Source of the DNA: Dehalococcoidia bacterium
GTDB lineage: Bacteria > Chloroflexota > Dehalococcoidia > JACVQG01 > JAHKAY01
Length of the DNA: 5,568 nucleotides
Assembly: GCA_030744635.1 (NCBI GenBank)
Contig: JASLQE010000261.1
Coordinates: forward strand, 1 to 5,568
Direction of reading: 5' to 3'
The position numbers were made by a program, and so were the translations under genes. Numbering within the stretch: position 1 is the stretch's first letter; the number at the start of each line of letters is the position of its first letter. Below are positions 5,194 to 5,568 of this stretch, one piece after another. A model generated the notes under the pieces. The model made no database searches and was not told the DNA's origin. It was given only the letters and a program-made list of their open reading frames with translations.

Positions 5194-5568
5194 ATGCACC
5201 ATGGTAAAATGAGTGCCATGAATTGGCTGAGAAATGCTTTGTTAGTGCTGGCAGGCTTTGTCCTGGCCTTTGTTGCCATGATTGGCACCGTGTGGCTGCT
5301 TATCAGCCTCCCCTCCCGTTTCCTCCCTCCGGCCTCACCACCCGGGCGCACATATATACCGCCGGTTATCACACCGGGGGAGTCTCTGCCGGGCCGGGCG
5401 GAGGGCCATGTTTATGACATCAGGACCAGCCCCGGCGGTCTCAGCGCTACATTTGACGCCACCATAGCCGAAGCCATGGTGGACTCCCTTATGAGGCAAT
5501 CGCTGAACAGGCTGCAGAATGATGGACTGGGTCCGGTGAGGATACAGGCTACCGGGGTCTCCTTTACC
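5194..5568 (+). CDS. Membrane-anchored protein of unknown function, partial
   Basis: The frame stays open to the right edge, so only the N-terminal 125 residues are seen. Counting from the third candidate ATG (5218), the protein opens MNWLRNALLVLAG and continues with a single hydrophobic span of about 25 residues ending LLISLP. That is an uncleaved signal anchor or signal peptide that places the rest outside the membrane. A proline-rich linker (PPASPPGRTYIPP) follows, then a soluble part with a helix AEAMVDSLMRQSLNRLQ and a strand GPVRIQATGVSF. This helix-then-strand pattern loosely recalls secreted lipid-binding DUF2993/LmeA-like proteins, but I would not assign it. Three in-frame ATGs exist (5194, 5209, 5218). 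I chose 5194 because GGAGG (5176-5180) lies 13 bases ahead and nothing closer serves the others. It diverges from the hydrolase gene. Confidence 0.7.
   Translation, partial: MHHGKMSAMNWLRNALLVLAGFVLAFVAMIGTVWLLISLPSRFLPPASPPGRTYIPPVITPGESLPGRAEGHVYDIRTSPGGLSATFDATIAEAMVDSLMRQSLNRLQNDGLGPVRIQATGVSFT

Noticed and set aside
4893..5372. Minus-strand frame of 159 residues across the divergent region
   Set aside because: It overlaps the hydrolase N-terminus in another frame and the membrane protein on the other strand, and its composition (rich in P, R, G, A) is typical of shadow frames in GC-rich DNA.

Overview
The window reads as a piece of bacterial chromosome, most likely from a Chloroflexota (Dehalococcoidia-like) anaerobe or a relative. 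That placement is an inference. It rests on GC-rich coding sequence, the prfA-prmC pair followed by a CBS-ACT protein, an EtfB with a GRQAADWD motif and an EtfA with an SGSSQHMAGC motif. No rRNA or other strong taxonomic marker is present, so the assignment is tentative. No CRISPR array, tRNA, insertion sequence or phage gene is visible.

Layout. Bases 1-158 hold the end of prfA (release factor 1). It overlaps prmC (155-1057) by ATGA; PrmC is the methyltransferase that modifies the GGQ glutamine of release factors. Inside prmC, at 257-315, lies a dense nest of inverted repeats that coincides with about 20 extra residues, and it looks like a small palindromic element inserted in frame. A candidate promoter overlaps the prmC stop. 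A short CBS-ACT protein follows (1141-1578), with an unusual start region and only one CBS unit. After a 213-base gap holding a weak hairpin and a good extended -10 promoter comes an operon: etfB (1792-2595), etfA (2618-3613) and an unrecognised 146-residue gene (3610-4050) coupled to etfA by ATGA. The ETF pair carries electrons from flavin dehydrogenases such as acyl-CoA dehydrogenases; the third gene may be an accessory to it.

A converging alpha/beta hydrolase gene lies on the minus strand (4190-5086). Its promoter has a TTGACA/TATCAT pair held 19 bases apart with a dyad centred in the spacer, the layout typical of MerR-family activation. Diverging from it, a membrane-anchored protein starts near 5194 and runs off the right end.

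Best candidates for something new: the in-frame palindromic element in prmC, the MerR-like hydrolase promoter, the etfA-coupled unknown gene, and the single-CBS/ACT protein whose expected start codon reads GTA.
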